From NCBI GenBank assembly GCA_963664835.2, contig CAXXUG010000022.1:77634-141633 (forward strand): 64,000 nt of DNA, in the 5' to 3' direction. Of this stretch, positions 62,143-64,000 are shown piece by piece. The notes under the pieces were generated by a model, which saw only the letters and a program-made list of their open reading frames with translations, was not told the DNA's origin and ran no database searches. Position numbers and translations under genes: made by a program. The DNA is from G963664835 sp963664835. GTDB lineage: Bacteria; Chloroflexota; UBA6077; FW602-bin22; JBCLEL01. Each line of letters opens with the position of its first letter. Position 1 is the stretch's first letter.

Positions 62143-63054
62143 ATGACCGTGGATACTACGCAGCGCGAGATTTATCGAGCAATGGACAGTGGCTCTATCA
62201 ATTTGCGCCGTGATTGGCGGAGGTACTCTGCTCTATACCTATCTTGCCTGTTCGTGACGTTAGTCTGCATATTCCCGTTTATATGGATGGTCAAGACCTC
62301 GTTTACGCCCCTCAACGAGGCCATCACTTATCCACCAACCTTTTGGCCAAAGACTCCCACCCTGGAAAACTACGAGGCGCTGTTCACTACCCACAGCCTG
62401 TCTTTTCCGTTTACCAAGTTCATTATCAATAGTGTCTACATCTCGCTCTTGGCCACCATTGGACGCGTGTTTTTCTCGGCGTTGGCCGGCTATGCGTTCG
62501 CGAGGATAAAGTTCGCCGGCAGCGACGCGGCGTTTGCCATCCTGATTTCCTCGCTTTTCATGCCGCCTGTGATGCTGATCATTCCTCTGTACACGACCTA
62601 CACCGCGATTGATTTTATCGACACGCATTGGCCTCTGATTCTTCCCGGCGTATTCGCGAGCACGTTCGGAACCTTCCTGATGCGACAGTTCTTCAGGACC
62701 ATCCCAGTCGAGCTGGAGGAGGCCGCTCGCATAGACGGCGCCAGCCGGTTCTATACCTTCTGGGCGATCATGGTGCCCCTTTCCCTGCCGGCGCTCGCCG
62801 TCGTCGCCATATTCACTTTCCAGGTCATGTGGAATGACTTCTATACGCCATTTATCTTCATAAACTCCCCCGATAAACTGACGTTGCCAGTCGGCCTGGC
62901 ATCCTTCGCCGCCGGGATAGAGTATGGCGGGACCCCCGATTACTCTGTAATAATGGCAGGCAGTGTCTTCGCGATGCTTCCAGTGTTCGTCCTTTACATC
63001 GCGCTTCAACGATATTTTGTCGAAGGCATTGCCCTGACCGGCGTGAAGGGTTAA
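62143..63054 (+). CDS. ABC sugar transporter permease (UgpE/MalG-type)
   Basis: 303 residues with six membrane helices: WMVKTSFTPLNEAITYPPTF, ILISSLFMPPVMLIIPLYTT, and the EAA loop EAARIDGASRFYTFWAIMVP. It ends ALQRYFVEGIALTGVKG, the standard CUT1 C-terminus. It lies 63 bp after its partner. An in-frame ATG at 62182 is an alternative start. Confidence 0.94.
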   Translation: MTVDTTQREIYRAMDSGSINLRRDWRRYSALYLSCLFVTLVCIFPFIWMVKTSFTPLNEAITYPPTFWPKTPTLENYEALFTTHSLSFPFTKFIINSVYISLLATIGRVFFSALAGYAFARIKFAGSDAAFAILISSLFMPPVMLIIPLYTTYTAIDFIDTHWPLILPGVFASTFGTFLMRQFFRTIPVELEEAARIDGASRFYTFWAIMVPLSLPALAVVAIFTFQVMWNDFYTPFIFINSPDKLTLPVGLASFAAGIEYGGTPDYSVIMAGSVFAMLPVFVLYIALQRYFVEGIALTGVKG

Positions 63055-63134
63055 CGGATACCCGTCGATTTCGTTGAACCTATCACCACCGTCCTTTTGC
63101 CCGGTGCCAAAACTCACAGTTCAAGTAGACCCTC

Positions 63135-63800
63135 ATTCGTCTTTGGTACGAAAATGACGTCACCCGCCTTGCAACGTGAATTCGAAATCCACCAATCCTC
63201 ACAATCGTCATTGGTATGAAAATAGATTGGGTTCCCTAACTTCCGCTAACTGGTGTCCCACCATTTTCATTCTCTTATGCGGGCTTCACAAGGCCATGGT
63301 GATTCCCGCGAAGGCGGGAATCCAGTGGGGCGGGGACGGGAAATGTAGCGCGGTCGAAGACTACGCGAGGCGAGGGGCTTGTCCCCCGCTCCCGACGGTC
63401 CGGCACCCAACCCAAGTCCCGAGGCACCGTATTGAGGACCCGCCAACCGGTGCCCCGGTCTTCATTTCATGGTGCGCCGGCGCAAGCCGGGATGGGTGAT
63501 TGGTGCGAAAATGACGTCATCCGCCTTACAACGTGAATGTGAAAACCACCAATCCTCACAATCGTCATTCCCGCGAAGGCGGGAATCCAGGAGGGGAGGC
63601 GTGGGTGGCGCCAAATTTCACACCTTGGTGTGCCGGCGAAAGACGGAGTCCTGGGTTGGGGAGGACAGTGGACGCAACGCAATACGGAGGTCGGAGACAC
63701 GTCCCCCTGTTTTCATCACCTTATGTGGCCTTCACAAGGACATCCGCGATTCCGGCGAAAGCCGGAACCCAGAGGGGCGGCAGGGGTGGAATCCAACGAC
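63135..63800 (+). repeat. Cluster of palindromic repeats
   Basis: It contains 'tttggtacgaaaatgacgtcacccgcctt' in two near copies (63142, 63505), two ATTCCCGCGAAGGCGGGAAT units, a GTCGAAGACTACGCGA unit (63344) and two 'ggtgtgccggc'-type hairpins. No gene. Confidence 0.7.
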
Positions 63801-63913
63801 GCCAAACCACTCTCAGCGGCCAAGCATACTTCCAATCTCTGTATATGCCTCGCGAATTCAGAGCCGGCGAAAACATTTAGCGCCGGCCCCATCAAACTAA
63901 GGAGGAGTTCCGG

Positions 63914-64000
63914 TTGACAATACGACCGACAACCGTGTTCAAAGGCCCGCACAAACGCCCGAACGGATTGGTGGCGGAGGCAGACTCCCTATGGATGTGC
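63914..64000 (+). CDS. 5' end of a gene, possibly beta-propeller/NHL-type
   Basis: It starts at TTG 63914 with a strong AAGGAGGAG 6 nt upstream, then TIRPTTVFKGPHKRPNGLVA, and is open to the window end. 'GPH-RPNG' followed by 'LW' is a start seen in lactonase- or NHL-like propellers of this phylum. It is cut by the window, so the call is tentative. Confidence 0.55.
   Translation, partial: MTIRPTTVFKGPHKRPNGLVAEADSLWMC

Overview
The window reads as one continuous piece of a Chloroflexota chromosome, most like the host- or particle-associated, sugar- and osmolyte-scavenging lineages (SAR202/Dehalococcoidia-like or Caldilineae-like). This is an inference. It rests on three lipoprotein sugar-binding proteins with the Val-Glu-Lys tether typical of the phylum, a PASTA-bearing class A PBP, frequent TTG/GTG starts behind strong AGGAGG sites, and many oxidoreductase, PhyH, Gfo/Idh and enolase-superfamily genes. 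No phage or plasmid module is visible.

Layout. 0-6 kb: repeats, an orphan ABC sugar-binding lipoprotein with a strong terminator, and a PadR regulator with its likely operator upstream of a frameshifted DUF4153-like membrane protein. 5.2-7.1 kb: a 201-bp tandem repeat, a VapBC pair and tRNA-Ser. 7-13 kb: single metabolic genes (isochorismatase-like, glycosidase, ICMT-like, PhyH, beta-carbonic anhydrase, VOC). 13.0-14.4 kb: an array of tRNA-Asn copies interleaved with GIY-YIG endonuclease genes, the most unusual part of the window. 15-25 kb: a second orphan sugar-binding protein, a sulfatase with a degraded upstream gene, an XRE regulator with a probable leaderless promoter, a Gfo/Idh dehydrogenase, and a CPBP protease gene broken by an IS4-type insertion. 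26.9-28 kb: BrnT/BrnA-like genes and an orphan antitoxin. 28-40.7 kb: cell-envelope genes (PBP1A, exported repeat protein, LspA, C39-like protein, YbhN- and TVP38-type membrane proteins) mixed with a VOC protein, a class V aminotransferase and an iron-trafficking protein. 40.9-42.3 kb: an IS110 element with a structured leader. 43.1-44.1 kb: parB with a canonical parS site. 44-52 kb: a beta-hydroxyacid dehydrogenase, a DSD1-like PLP enzyme, a dienelactone-hydrolase-like protein and a mandelate-racemase-family dehydratase. 52.2-58.6 kb: a five-gene molybdenum hydroxylase operon with two large subunits and a MoaD-like protein. 59-63 kb: a binding protein plus two permeases of a sugar ABC importer. 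The window ends at the start of another gene.

Intergenic spaces are filled with palindromic repeat modules, and every copy noticed lies in the same orientation. The functional picture is uptake of sugar or glycoside compounds by CUT1-type importers and their breakdown by dehydrogenases, dehydratases and a molybdenum hydroxylase, on a chromosome shaped by repeats, IS elements and toxin-antitoxin pairs. Several frameshifts sit in C or G homopolymers, so some broken genes may be sequencing errors rather than real decay.
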